59,488 bases of DNA. Source: DASUGM01 sp036274055 (lineage in GTDB: Bacteria; Acidobacteriota; Vicinamibacteria; Vicinamibacterales; SCN-69-37). This document shows, in pieces, positions 16,265 to 24,892 of the stretch. Below the pieces are notes generated by a model. The model saw only the letters and a list, made by a program, of their open reading frames with translations. It made no database searches and was not told where the DNA came from. Within the stretch, counting starts at the first letter, position 1. Every line of letters starts with the position of its first letter. The translations under genes were made by a program, and so were the position numbers. The DNA is taken from NCBI GenBank assembly GCA_036274055.1, contig DASUGM010000304.1, forward strand, positions 1-59,488. Reading direction: 5' to 3'.

Positions 16265-17517
16265 ACAACTACGACAAGTTCATTTCCCGGGCCGGCATCG
16301 CGATGCGCGAGTCCGCCATACGTCAAATGGGCACCGTCCTCGCACAGGCGGAGGACATGATCTCGTTTGCGCCTGGTTATCCGGCCGAAGACGCGTTCCC
16401 GTGGTCGGCTTTTGCCGAGATGGCGGCCGCGCTGTTCGACGGCTCGGACGGGTCGGTGCTCCAATACGGGCCGACCCGCGGTTTCAAACCGCTGCGCGAC
16501 GCGTGCGCGGCGCTGATGACCAGCCGCGGCATCTCCAGCGTCGCCGAGCGCATCGTCGTCACCACCGGTTCACAACAGGGCCTCGACCTCGTGGCGCGCG
16601 TGCTCGTCGATCCCGGCGACGTGGTCCTGATGGAGCTGCCGTCGTATACCGGCGCGATCACCGCGTTTCGCAACGTCGGAGCGTCCCTGATCGGCGTCCG
16701 GCAGGACGACTATGGCGTGGAACTCGACCGCCTCGACGACACCTGGGTGCGGGAGAGTTCGAGCGGGCACGCGGTGAAGTTTCTCTATCTCGTGCCGAAC
16801 TTTCAGAATCCGACCGGACGCCTGCTGTCACTGGAGCGCCGGCGCGCCATTCTGGAGTGGGCCGAACGCCGTGACGTCCTCATCGTCGAGGACGATCCTT
16901 ATCGCGACCTGTATTTTCCGGACGTCACCGCGGAGCACGAGACGCGCCCAATTGCCGCGGACGACAACGACGGCGCGCGGGTCATCTATCTCAGCAGCTT
17001 TTCGAAGACGCTGGCGCCGGGCTTCCGTGTCGGCTGGATGAGCGCGCCGGCGGCGATCGCGGCCAAGCTCGAACTCGCCAAGCAGGCCGAGGATCTCTGC
17101 ACCGGCGGCTTCGATCAGCGGATGGCGTACGAGGCATGGCGGTCGGGGCTGATCGCGCGCCACGTTCCGACCCTGCGCGCGCTCTACCAGCACAAACGCG
17201 ACGTGATGGTGGCGACGCTGGCGCGCGAGATGGGCGACCGGATGCGGTGGATCGATCCGCGCGGCGGCTTCTTCCTGTGGGCGGAGATCACGTCGCTGAC
17301 CGACTGCCACACGCTGCTGCAGCACGCGCGCACCCACGGCGTCATCTTCGTCGCCGGCAGCGCCTTCTACGTTGACGGCACCGGCCAGCAGACGTTGCGG
17401 CTGTCGTTCTCGGCGCCGTCACCCGAGCGGATCGAGGAAGGGTGCAGACGACTGGCGCGGGCGATGGATGATGCGGTGGCGAAGAAGCACTCGGTAGGAC
17501 CTCTGGAGGAGTTGTAG
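16261..17517 (+). CDS. PLP-dependent aminotransferase (class I/II, LysN/2-aminoadipate type)
   Basis: The 418-residue fold-type I enzyme lacks a GntR domain. Seen: SFAPGYPAEDAFPW, YGPTRGFKPLRDA, the glycine-rich GSQQGLDLVARVL, FLYLVPNFQNPTGR, VEDDPYRDLYF and the PLP lysine in SFSKTLAPGFRVGW (K249), with an RLSFSAPSPERIEEG tail. This is the ARO8/LysN/2-aminoadipate aminotransferase group, which handles aromatic, branched-chain or aminoadipate substrates; I cannot choose among them. It starts on an ATGA overlap. The last six codons (GPLEEL) and the stop lie in the left arm of an intergenic repeat family found again at 56656-56782. Confidence 0.88.
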   Translation: MNNYDKFISRAGIAMRESAIRQMGTVLAQAEDMISFAPGYPAEDAFPWSAFAEMAAALFDGSDGSVLQYGPTRGFKPLRDACAALMTSRGISSVAERIVVTTGSQQGLDLVARVLVDPGDVVLMELPSYTGAITAFRNVGASLIGVRQDDYGVELDRLDDTWVRESSSGHAVKFLYLVPNFQNPTGRLLSLERRRAILEWAERRDVLIVEDDPYRDLYFPDVTAEHETRPIAADDNDGARVIYLSSFSKTLAPGFRVGWMSAPAAIAAKLELAKQAEDLCTGGFDQRMAYEAWRSGLIARHVPTLRALYQHKRDVMVATLAREMGDRMRWIDPRGGFFLWAEITSLTDCHTLLQHARTHGVIFVAGSAFYVDGTGQQTLRLSFSAPSPERIEEGCRRLARAMDDAVAKKHSVGPLEEL

Positions 17518-17605
17518 GATCGTGAAGGAACGACGCTCTATCAGAAGAGCCTGCTCCTCAACGATCCTCGAGATTCCTCAATGCACCTTCATGGTGCAGT
17601 CGAGC
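17496..17605. repeat. Inverted tandem-repeat element, AGGA family copy 1 (overlaps a gene end)
   Basis: Units such as GGACCTCTGGAGGAG, TAGGATCG and TGAAGGAACG on the left pair imperfectly with CTGCTCCTCAACGATCC and ATTCCTCAATGCACC on the right around the tip GCTCT-ATCAGA-AGAGC (17535-17550). A small perfect hairpin, TGCACC-TTCAT-GGTGCA, ends the right side. The element covers the last codons of the aminotransferase and reaches the stop of the converging beta-propeller gene. It matches the element at 56656-56782 over GGACCTCTG(G/A)AGGA and GCACCATGAAGG. A two-way terminator role is likely. Confidence 0.7.
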
Positions 17606-17609
17606 TCGA

Positions 17610-18764
17610 TCACTTCTTGAAGTACGTCGCCAGCACCCTCAGATCGCCGGGTGACACCGTGACCGACACGAGCACGGACCCATCGGCGGCGATCGCCGCG
17701 GCCTGTAACGTCGCGATCTCCCGCGGCGGCGCGAGGCTGGCGATTTCCTTGCCGGTCGCGATTGAAAACAGCACGAACTGTCCGCTCGACAGCGGCACGA
17801 TCAGCCAGGGGCCGACCTGGCGCGGATCGGACGCCGGACGCGCGGGCAGCGGTTCCCGCTGCAGCAACGCGCCGCTGCCGGCGCTGAACGTGCGCAGCGT
17901 GTTGTCGACGAGCGCCACGTAGAGCTTCTTGCCCTGGCGGACCGGGTCGCCGGCGATGGCCGCCCTCACCATCTCCGGGCCGTCGAGCGACGGGAAGCAC
18001 CAGGACATCACGCCGGTGACTTGACGGGCCGCGCACAGGAAACTTTCGGCCGTGCCCATCGCGATCAATCCATCCGATGCCAGCAGCGTCGTCGGTTGCA
18101 GCTCCTGCGGCGTGCGCCACCGTATGGCGCCGCTGCCCAGTTCGAGGGCCACCAGCGTCTTGTCGCCGAGCGCGATGTACACCGTGCTGGCGTGCACCGC
18201 GGGTCGGGTCACTGGCGCGCCGCCCAGGTCCTGCTTCCAGGTTTCGCTGCCGTCGGCGGCGCGACGCGCCTGCAGGCCGGTGGCCGTCGGAAGGAGAATG
18301 ATGCCGCCGTGAAGAACGGGGCCCGGCGAAGGGACGGCGGGCGAACTCCAACGCGCGGCGCCGGTGGTTTCGTCGAGCGCGGTCAGCCGATCGTCGCTCA
18401 GCACGAAGACCAGACCGTCGCCGACGACAATCGGAGCCGCGGGCTTCAACGGGCTCGTCCAGAGCTGAAGGCCGTCACTGAGATTGCGCGCCGACACAGC
18501 CAACGACTTTCCGCCCAGATAGACGGAGCGCGCGCCGACAGCGACGGTCATCCCGTCGCTGCTGTCGATGGGTTGTTCCCAGCCGCGCGCGTAGAGCAGC
18601 TCCGCCTGATTCTGTTGCGCGATCCCCGGCGCGCCCGCCGGTGCGGGTGTTTGCACGGCGGGAACCTGCGGGCCAGTCGCCGCGACCGGGGCGTCGCCGC
18701 CGGGTAGCAGCAGACTCACGCAGGCCGCGACACCCCAACATGTTGCGGCTGCGGACGGCGTCAC
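17610..18764 (-). CDS. Secreted PQQ-type beta-propeller repeat protein
   Basis: The 384-residue protein begins with a signal-like segment (ATCWGVAACVSLLLPGG) and a Pro/Ala linker, then repeats of the PQQ-enzyme/BamB type: LVFVLSDDRLTALDETTGAARWSSP, TGLQARRAADGSETWKQDLGG, VYIALGDKTLVALELGSGAIRWRTP and YVALVDNTLRTFSAGSGALLQREP, roughly six to seven blades. No catalytic residues of PQQ dehydrogenases are evident, so a binding or scaffold role is more likely. I chose the GTG at 18764 over upstream starts because it puts the signal peptide first. A perfect TATAAT (18770-18775) and its opposite-strand reading TATTAT lie just upstream, between this gene and guaA. Confidence 0.75.
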   Translation of the reverse strand: MTPSAAATCWGVAACVSLLLPGGDAPVAATGPQVPAVQTPAPAGAPGIAQQNQAELLYARGWEQPIDSSDGMTVAVGARSVYLGGKSLAVSARNLSDGLQLWTSPLKPAAPIVVGDGLVFVLSDDRLTALDETTGAARWSSPAVPSPGPVLHGGIILLPTATGLQARRAADGSETWKQDLGGAPVTRPAVHASTVYIALGDKTLVALELGSGAIRWRTPQELQPTTLLASDGLIAMGTAESFLCAARQVTGVMSWCFPSLDGPEMVRAAIAGDPVRQGKKLYVALVDNTLRTFSAGSGALLQREPLPARPASDPRQVGPWLIVPLSSGQFVLFSIATGKEIASLAPPREIATLQAAAIAADGSVLVSVTVSPGDLRVLATYFKK

Positions 18765-18847
18765 ACGCTTATAATAGCGGTTATCCGACGAGCCGCCGGC
18801 CTCGATCTTGCTTCGCAGGCGCACCGATCGGACCATCCGGCCGCCTT

Positions 18848-20383
18848 GTGACACATCAAACGATTGTTGTTCTGGACTTCGGCTCGCAGTTCACGCAATT
18901 GATTGCGCGCCGGCTTCGCGAGTTGTCGGTGTTTTCGGAAATCCTGCCGCCGAGCACCCCGGCGGCGGAGATCGCGAAGCGCAAACCGGCCGGCATCATT
19001 TTGTCCGGCGGTCCGAAGAGCGTCGACGAGCCCGGCGCCCCGAAAAGCGATCCTGGATTGCTGGGCATCGGCACGCCGGTCCTCGGCATCTGTTACGGGA
19101 TGCAGTTGATGACCGACGCGCTGGGCGGAAAGGTCGGCAGCGCTCCGCACCGCGAGTTCGGCCACGCGACCGTCACCGTCCACAACGGCGCCACGCTGTT
19201 CAAGGACGTCCCGCATTCGCTCAAGGTCTGGGCGAGCCACGGGGACTTCGTTGCCGCGGCGCCGCCGGGCTTCGATGTCGTGGCCACGTCGACCAACGCG
19301 CCGGTCGCCGCCATCGAAGACCAGGCTCGACGGCTCTACGGCCTGCTGTTCCATCCCGAAGTCGCGCACACCGACAAGGGCATGGAGATCATCCGCAACT
19401 TCGCCTACGGCGTCTGCGGCTGCACCGGCGACTGGACGATGAAGTCGTTCGTCGACGAGAGCGTCGCGCGCATCCGCGAGAAAGTCGGCGACGGCAAGGT
19501 CGTGTGCGGACTCTCGGGCGGCGTCGACTCGACCGTCGCCGCGATGCTGCTGCACAAGGCGCTCGGCGATCGGCTGACCTGCATCTTCGTCGACAACGGG
19601 CTGCTGCGCCTCGGCGAAGCGGAGCAGGTGAGAACGCGCTTCAAGAAACTCGGGTTGAACCTCGAGTTCGTCGACGCGACGGACCTTTTCCTCGACCGCC
19701 TGAAGGACGTGACCGATCCCGAGAAGAAGCGAAAGATCATCGGGGCCGCCTTCATCGACGTCTTCGAAGAGCGTGCCCGGGAACTGGGCGACTTCGACTT
19801 TCTCGCGCAGGGCACGTTGTATCCCGACGTGATCGAGAGCGTCTCGGTGGTCGGCCCATCAGCGACGATCAAGAGTCATCACAACGTCGGCGGCCTGCCC
19901 GATCGGATGCGCTTCAAGCTGGTCGAACCGCTCCGGATGTTGTTCAAGGACGAGGTCCGGGCGGTGGGCACGACGATGGGCCTCGACGACGAGTTCGTCT
20001 GGCGCCAGCCGTTCCCTGGACCGGGCCTGGCGGTTCGACTGCTCGGCCCGATAACGCGCGATCGGCTCGACCTGTTGCGCCGCGCCGACGCGATCGTCGT
20101 CGACGAAATCAGGAAGGCTGGCTGGTATCGGAAGGTCTGGCAGTCCTTTGCCGTGCTGCTGCCGGTGCAGAGCGTCGGGGTGATGGGCGACGGCCGCACG
20201 TACGAGTACACGGTGGCGATTCGCGCCGTCGAGAGCCGGGACGGGATGACTGCCGAGTGGGCGCGGCTGCCGCACGATCTGCTGGCGGCGATGTCGTCGC
20301 GCATCGTCAACGAAGTGCGCGGCATCAACCGCGTCGTCTTCGACATCAGTTCCAAGCCGCCGGCGACGATCGAGTGGGAATAA
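18848..20383 (+). CDS. guaA: GMP synthase (glutamine-hydrolysing)
   Basis: The 511-residue enzyme converts XMP to GMP using glutamine and ATP. The N-terminal class I glutamine amidotransferase has LDFGSQFTQLIARR, the nucleophile in GICYGMQ (C82) and LLFHPEVAHT. The ATP-pyrophosphatase half has the P-loop SGGVDST (about 222), then the C-terminal dimerisation part with PFPGPGLAVR and the terminal FDISSKPPATIEWE. The GTG at 18848 gives the standard N-terminus; there is no obvious ribosome binding site. A TATAAT 73 bases upstream (18770) is a possible -10. It opens the long plus-strand run that reaches 36.2 kb; dnaE begins three bases after its stop. Confidence 0.97.
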   Translation: MTHQTIVVLDFGSQFTQLIARRLRELSVFSEILPPSTPAAEIAKRKPAGIILSGGPKSVDEPGAPKSDPGLLGIGTPVLGICYGMQLMTDALGGKVGSAPHREFGHATVTVHNGATLFKDVPHSLKVWASHGDFVAAAPPGFDVVATSTNAPVAAIEDQARRLYGLLFHPEVAHTDKGMEIIRNFAYGVCGCTGDWTMKSFVDESVARIREKVGDGKVVCGLSGGVDSTVAAMLLHKALGDRLTCIFVDNGLLRLGEAEQVRTRFKKLGLNLEFVDATDLFLDRLKDVTDPEKKRKIIGAAFIDVFEERARELGDFDFLAQGTLYPDVIESVSVVGPSATIKSHHNVGGLPDRMRFKLVEPLRMLFKDEVRAVGTTMGLDDEFVWRQPFPGPGLAVRLLGPITRDRLDLLRRADAIVVDEIRKAGWYRKVWQSFAVLLPVQSVGVMGDGRTYEYTVAIRAVESRDGMTAEWARLPHDLLAAMSSRIVNEVRGINRVVFDISSKPPATIEWE

Positions 20384-20386
20384 GCC

Positions 20387-23300
20387 ATGCCCGAGTTCGT
20401 CCACCTGCACCTGCACACCGAGTTCTCGCTGCTCGACGGCGCCTGCCGGATCGGCGAGATGCTCGATCGCGCCGCCGAGCTGAAGATGCCGGCGGTGGCG
20501 GTGACCGAGCACGGCAACATGTTCTCGGCGGTGCAGTTTCACGACGAGGCGAAGAAGCGCGGCGTCAAACCGATCCTCGGGTGTGAGGTTTACGTCGCAC
20601 CGGGCGACCGCAAGGATCGCTCGGGCACGCCCGGTGAAACCGCGAACCATCTCGTCCTGCTGTCGGAGACCAACGAGGGCTTCCACAACCTCATCAAGCT
20701 GGTCTCGTCGGGCTACACCGACGGCTTCTACTACAAGCCGCGCATTGACAAGGACCTGCTGGCGCAGCACGCGAAGGGCCTGATCGGTCTCAGCAGCTGT
20801 CTGAAAGGCGAGGTTGCGACTGGCATTCGCACCGATCAGGCGCGAAAAGCACTCGAGGCGGCGGCGCGCTATCGCGACATCCTCGGCGAGGGCAATTTCT
20901 TCCTCGAAATGCAGAACCAGGGCATCGACGAGCAGCGCATCGTCAACAGCGGATTGCTGCCGATTGCGCGCGATCTGAACATGCCGCTGGTGTGCACGAA
21001 CGACGTCCACTACCTCCGGCAGTCCGACCAGCACCCCCACGACATCCTGCTCTGCATCGGCACCGGCAAGAACGTCAACGACGACAAACGGCTGAAGTAC
21101 CACGGCGACCAGTTCTTCCTGAAGACCGCGGAAGAGATGTGGAAGGTGTTCGGCGACTATCCCGAGGCGCTGAAGAACACGATGCGCATCGCCGAGCGCT
21201 GCGCCGTGTCACTGCCGAAGGGCGAGGCGCACCTGCCGAACTTCGCGGTGCCGGCCGGCTACGACACCGATTCCTACTTCGACCACGTCGTCCGCCAGGG
21301 CTTCAACGCGCGGATGACGCAGTGGCTGGCGCAGCAGGCCCGCGGTGAACTGCGCTGTTCGCTGGCCGCGTACGAAGAGCGGCTGAACTTCGAAATCGAC
21401 ATCATCAAGAAGATGAAGTACCCGGGCTACTTCCTGATCGTCTGGGACTTCATCCGTTACGCGCGCGAGAAGGGCATTCCGGTCGGACCGGGCCGCGGCT
21501 CGGCGGCCGGCAGCCTGGTCGCCTACGTGCTGCGAATCACCGACGTCGACCCGCTCCATTTCGATCTCTACTTCGAGCGTTTCCTCAACCCGGAGCGCGT
21601 CAGCCTGCCGGATATCGACATCGACTTCTGCGAGCGCCGCCGCGGTGAGGTCATCGCCTACGTCACCGAGAAGTACGGCCGCGAGAACGTCGCCCAGATC
21701 ATCACCTTCGGGACGATGAAGGCCAAGGCGGCGGTGCGCGACGTCGGCCGCGTCATGGAGATGCCGATCTCCGAGGTCGACAAGGTCGCCAAGCTGATCC
21801 CCAACCAGCTCGAGATGACGCTCGATCTCGCGCTGCAGGAAAGTAAAGTCCTCGCTGACCTGGAGAAGAACGATCCGCGCGTCAAGGAACTGCTGGGCGT
21901 GGCCCGCCGGCTGGAGGGGATGACTCGACATGCCTCGGTGCACGCCGCCGGCGTCGTCATCGCGCCCAAGGCGATCACCGAGTTCGCGCCGCTCTATCGG
22001 AGCCAGAAGGACGAGGGCGAAATCACGACCCAGTGGGCGATGAAGGAGATCGAACGCGTCGGCCTCCTCAAGATGGATTTCCTCGGCCTGAGCACGTTGA
22101 CGCTGCTCGACGACGCGGTGAAGCACATCGCCGAGACCACCGGCGACAAAATCGACCTCGAAACTCTGCCGCTCGATGACGCCAAGGCCTACCAGGTGTT
22201 TCAGGTCGGGCAGACGCACGGCGTTTTCCAGTTCGAAAGCTCGGGGATGCGCGACACGCTGCGCAAAGCGAAGCCGCAGTGTCTCGAAGATCTCATCGCG
22301 CTCAACGCACTCTATCGGCCAGGCCCGCTGCGCGGCGGCGTCGTCGACGACTACATCGCCCGCAAGCACGGCCGGGTCGAGATCAAGTACGACCTGCCGC
22401 AGATGGAGGGCGTGCTCAAGGAGACCTACGGGGTCATCGCCTATCAGGAACAGGTGATGCGGCTCGCCAGTGAGCTGGCGGGCTTCACGCTCGGCCAGGC
22501 CGACGAACTCCGCCGCGCCATGGGCAAGAAGGACGCCGCGAAGATGGAGGCGCAGAAGGACGCCTTCATGAGCGGCTGCAAGGCGCGCGGCATCCCCGAC
22601 AAGAAAGCGAGCAAGGTCTTCGAGTTCATCGAGTATTTCGCCGGCTACGGCTTCAACAAGTCGCACTCGACGACCTACGCGCTGCTCGCGTATCAGACCG
22701 CCTACCTCAAAGCCAACTATCCGCGTCACTTCATGGCGGCGCTGCTGACGATCGAGTCGCAGAGTTCCGACAAGGTCGCGCTCTATCTGGCCGAGTGCCG
22801 CGAACTCGGCGTGCCGGTGCTGCCGCCGGACATCAACGAAAGCCAGTGGCAGTTCGTCGTCCAGTCCGACGGCGTGCGATTCGGACTGGGCGCGATCAAA
22901 GGCGCCGGCGAAGGAGCGATCCAGTCGATCCTCGACGCCCGCACCGCGCTCGGCGGCAAGATCACCTCGCTCTTCGCGCTCAGCGAGCACCTCGACCTGC
23001 GACTGGTCAACAAGAAGGTCCTCGAGTGCCTGGTCAAATCCGGCGCGCTCGATTCGCTCGCGCCCGGCGGCCGCGAGGCCTATCTCGCCTGGCGGCCGCG
23101 GGTGCTGGCCGGCATCGATCGCATTCTCGATCACGGCAACCGCCACCAGCGCGATCGCGACCAGGGCCAGAGCCTGCTGTTCGGTGGCGACACCGGCGAC
23201 GCCGGACCGGTCAACGACGACGCGGCGCTGGCGCCGGCGCGCGCGTGGACCGAGACCGAGGCGCTCACCGCCGAAAAAGAAGCGCTCGGCCTCTACATGA

Positions 23301-23884
23301 GCGGCCACCCGCTGCAGAAATTCGCCGAGGTCATCGCCGGCTCGGGCGCGCGGAAACTCGAGACGCTGACCCAGTCCGAGGCCGACGTCGCCATCGCCGG
23401 CTGCGTCACCGGCCTGCGTCCGCTCAAGACCAAGAAGGGCGACCGGATGTGCGTCTTCATGCTCGAAGAAGAAGGCGGCAAGGTCGAGTGCGTCGTCTTC
23501 CCGGAGGCGTTCCAGAAATTCGGCGGGCTGGCGGTCGACGATGCGCTCCTGCTGGTCCGCGGCAAATTCGATCGCGACGACGACAGCGTCCGCATGGTGG
23601 TCGCGGAGATCACGCCGCTCGAGGTCATCCGCGAGCGCGCCGTCCGCGAAGTCGAGATCACGCTGGCCGGCCGCGGCCTCGCCAAGCAGGTGATGCGCGA
23701 TCTGCTGGCGTTGCTCGACAAGCACACCGGCGATCGCCGGGTGTCGCTGGTCGTCGAACTCAACGGCCAGTCCAACTTGCGCGTCCGCGCCGCGACGGCG
23801 CGCCGGGTCCGGCCGAGCGACTGGTTCGTCCGCGACGTCGAAGCGCTCGTCGGCACCGGGTCGGTCAGCCTCAAGGATTTCTAG
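20387..23884 (+). CDS. dnaE: DNA polymerase III subunit alpha
   Basis: The replicative polymerase subunit, 1165 residues, is of the DnaE1 length class. Order: PHP domain starting FVHLHLHTEFSLLDGACRI (5-25), polymerase core with GPGRGSAAGSLVAY and the catalytic PDIDIDF (about 406-412), then RHASVHAAGVVIAP and the tau-binding region, tandem helix-hairpin-helix, and an OB-fold near VAIAGCVTGLRPLKTKKGDRM. All three catalytic aspartates are expected (PDIDIDF plus a later Asp). It sits between guaA (3-base gap) and accA (3-base gap). Confidence 0.97.
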   Translation: MPEFVHLHLHTEFSLLDGACRIGEMLDRAAELKMPAVAVTEHGNMFSAVQFHDEAKKRGVKPILGCEVYVAPGDRKDRSGTPGETANHLVLLSETNEGFHNLIKLVSSGYTDGFYYKPRIDKDLLAQHAKGLIGLSSCLKGEVATGIRTDQARKALEAAARYRDILGEGNFFLEMQNQGIDEQRIVNSGLLPIARDLNMPLVCTNDVHYLRQSDQHPHDILLCIGTGKNVNDDKRLKYHGDQFFLKTAEEMWKVFGDYPEALKNTMRIAERCAVSLPKGEAHLPNFAVPAGYDTDSYFDHVVRQGFNARMTQWLAQQARGELRCSLAAYEERLNFEIDIIKKMKYPGYFLIVWDFIRYAREKGIPVGPGRGSAAGSLVAYVLRITDVDPLHFDLYFERFLNPERVSLPDIDIDFCERRRGEVIAYVTEKYGRENVAQIITFGTMKAKAAVRDVGRVMEMPISEVDKVAKLIPNQLEMTLDLALQESKVLADLEKNDPRVKELLGVARRLEGMTRHASVHAAGVVIAPKAITEFAPLYRSQKDEGEITTQWAMKEIERVGLLKMDFLGLSTLTLLDDAVKHIAETTGDKIDLETLPLDDAKAYQVFQVGQTHGVFQFESSGMRDTLRKAKPQCLEDLIALNALYRPGPLRGGVVDDYIARKHGRVEIKYDLPQMEGVLKETYGVIAYQEQVMRLASELAGFTLGQADELRRAMGKKDAAKMEAQKDAFMSGCKARGIPDKKASKVFEFIEYFAGYGFNKSHSTTYALLAYQTAYLKANYPRHFMAALLTIESQSSDKVALYLAECRELGVPVLPPDINESQWQFVVQSDGVRFGLGAIKGAGEGAIQSILDARTALGGKITSLFALSEHLDLRLVNKKVLECLVKSGALDSLAPGGREAYLAWRPRVLAGIDRILDHGNRHQRDRDQGQSLLFGGDTGDAGPVNDDAALAPARAWTETEALTAEKEALGLYMSGHPLQKFAEVIAGSGARKLETLTQSEADVAIAGCVTGLRPLKTKKGDRMCVFMLEEEGGKVECVVFPEAFQKFGGLAVDDALLLVRGKFDRDDDSVRMVVAEITPLEVIRERAVREVEITLAGRGLAKQVMRDLLALLDKHTGDRRVSLVVELNGQSNLRVRAATARRVRPSDWFVRDVEALVGTGSVSLKDF

Positions 23885-23887
23885 CCT

Positions 23888-24892
23888 ATGCCCTCAGACA
23901 CTCTGGATTTCGAAGAGCCGGTCGCCGTGCTGCTGAAAGAGATCGAGGCGCTGAGCATGATGCCGCAGACGCCGGAGCGGCGCGCGTCGATCGCGCAGCT
24001 CGAATCGCGGGCGACCGAATTGCGCCGCGAGATCTACGCGACGCTCAAGCCGTGGCAGATCGTCCAGGTCGCGCGTCATCCCAACCGCCCGATCATGCTC
24101 GACTACGTCGAGCGGCTGTTCACCGAATTCACCGAGGTCCACGGCGACCGCCGCTTCGCCGACGACAAGGCGATCGTCACCGGCTTCGGCTTCTTCCACG
24201 GCCAGCCGGTCGCGGTGGTCGGTCATCAGAAGGGCCGCGATACCAAGCAGAAGATCTTCCGGAACTTCGGCTACGCCAAGCCCGAAGGCTATCGCAAGGC
24301 GCTGCGGATCATGGAGCTGGCGCAGAAGTTCAAGCGGCCGGTGATCGTCTTCGTCGACACGCCGGCGGCGTATCCCGGCATCGAGTCCGAGGAACGCGGC
24401 GTCGCCGAAGCGATCGCGTTGAATCTCCGCGAGATGGCGCTGCTCGACACGCCGATCGTCGTGATCGTCTGCGGCGAAGGCGGCAGCGGCGGCGCGCTCG
24501 GCATCGCGGTCGGCGATCGCATCCTGATGCAGGAGTTCAGCGTCTACAGCGTCATCCCGCCGGAAGGCTGCGCGGCGATTCTGTGGCGCGACGCCAAACG
24601 CAAGGTCGAGGCCGCCGAAGCCCTGAAGATGACCGCCATCGACATGCGTCAGCTCCGGTTGATCGACGAGATCGTCAAGGAACCGGCGGGCGGCGCGCAT
24701 CTGGACCACGCGCAGGCCGCGGCCCTCGTCGACGAGGCGATTTACCGTCACCTGAGCGAACTGTCGGCGATGGACTCCGCCGCCCGTCTCGACGCCCGCT
24801 ACGCCAAGTTCCGGGCCATGGGCAGCGTCGGCGTCACCGAGCCGGCGCCGCCGGCGGTGCCGGCGCAGGTCCCGCCCGGCGCCTCGAGCTGA
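23888..24892 (+). CDS. accA: Acetyl-CoA carboxylase carboxyltransferase subunit alpha
   Basis: The 334-residue subunit transfers carboxyl from biotin to acetyl-CoA in the first step of fatty-acid synthesis. Seen: the N-terminal helical segment LEFEEPVAVLLKEIEAL-type, TEVHGDRRFADDKAIVTGFG, the crotonase-like core KPEGYRKALRIMELAQKF, VDTPAAYPGIESEERGVAEAI and GEGGSGGALGIAVGDRILM, then SVIPPEGCAAILWRDA. A Pro/Ala tail (PAPPAVPAQVPPGASS) is slightly longer than usual. accD is not in the window. The stop overlaps the recJ ATG by one base (TGATG). dnaE-accA adjacency is common in bacteria. Confidence 0.97.
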   Translation: MPSDTLDFEEPVAVLLKEIEALSMMPQTPERRASIAQLESRATELRREIYATLKPWQIVQVARHPNRPIMLDYVERLFTEFTEVHGDRRFADDKAIVTGFGFFHGQPVAVVGHQKGRDTKQKIFRNFGYAKPEGYRKALRIMELAQKFKRPVIVFVDTPAAYPGIESEERGVAEAIALNLREMALLDTPIVVIVCGEGGSGGALGIAVGDRILMQEFSVYSVIPPEGCAAILWRDAKRKVEAAEALKMTAIDMRQLRLIDEIVKEPAGGAHLDHAQAAALVDEAIYRHLSELSAMDSAARLDARYAKFRAMGSVGVTEPAPPAVPAQVPPGASS

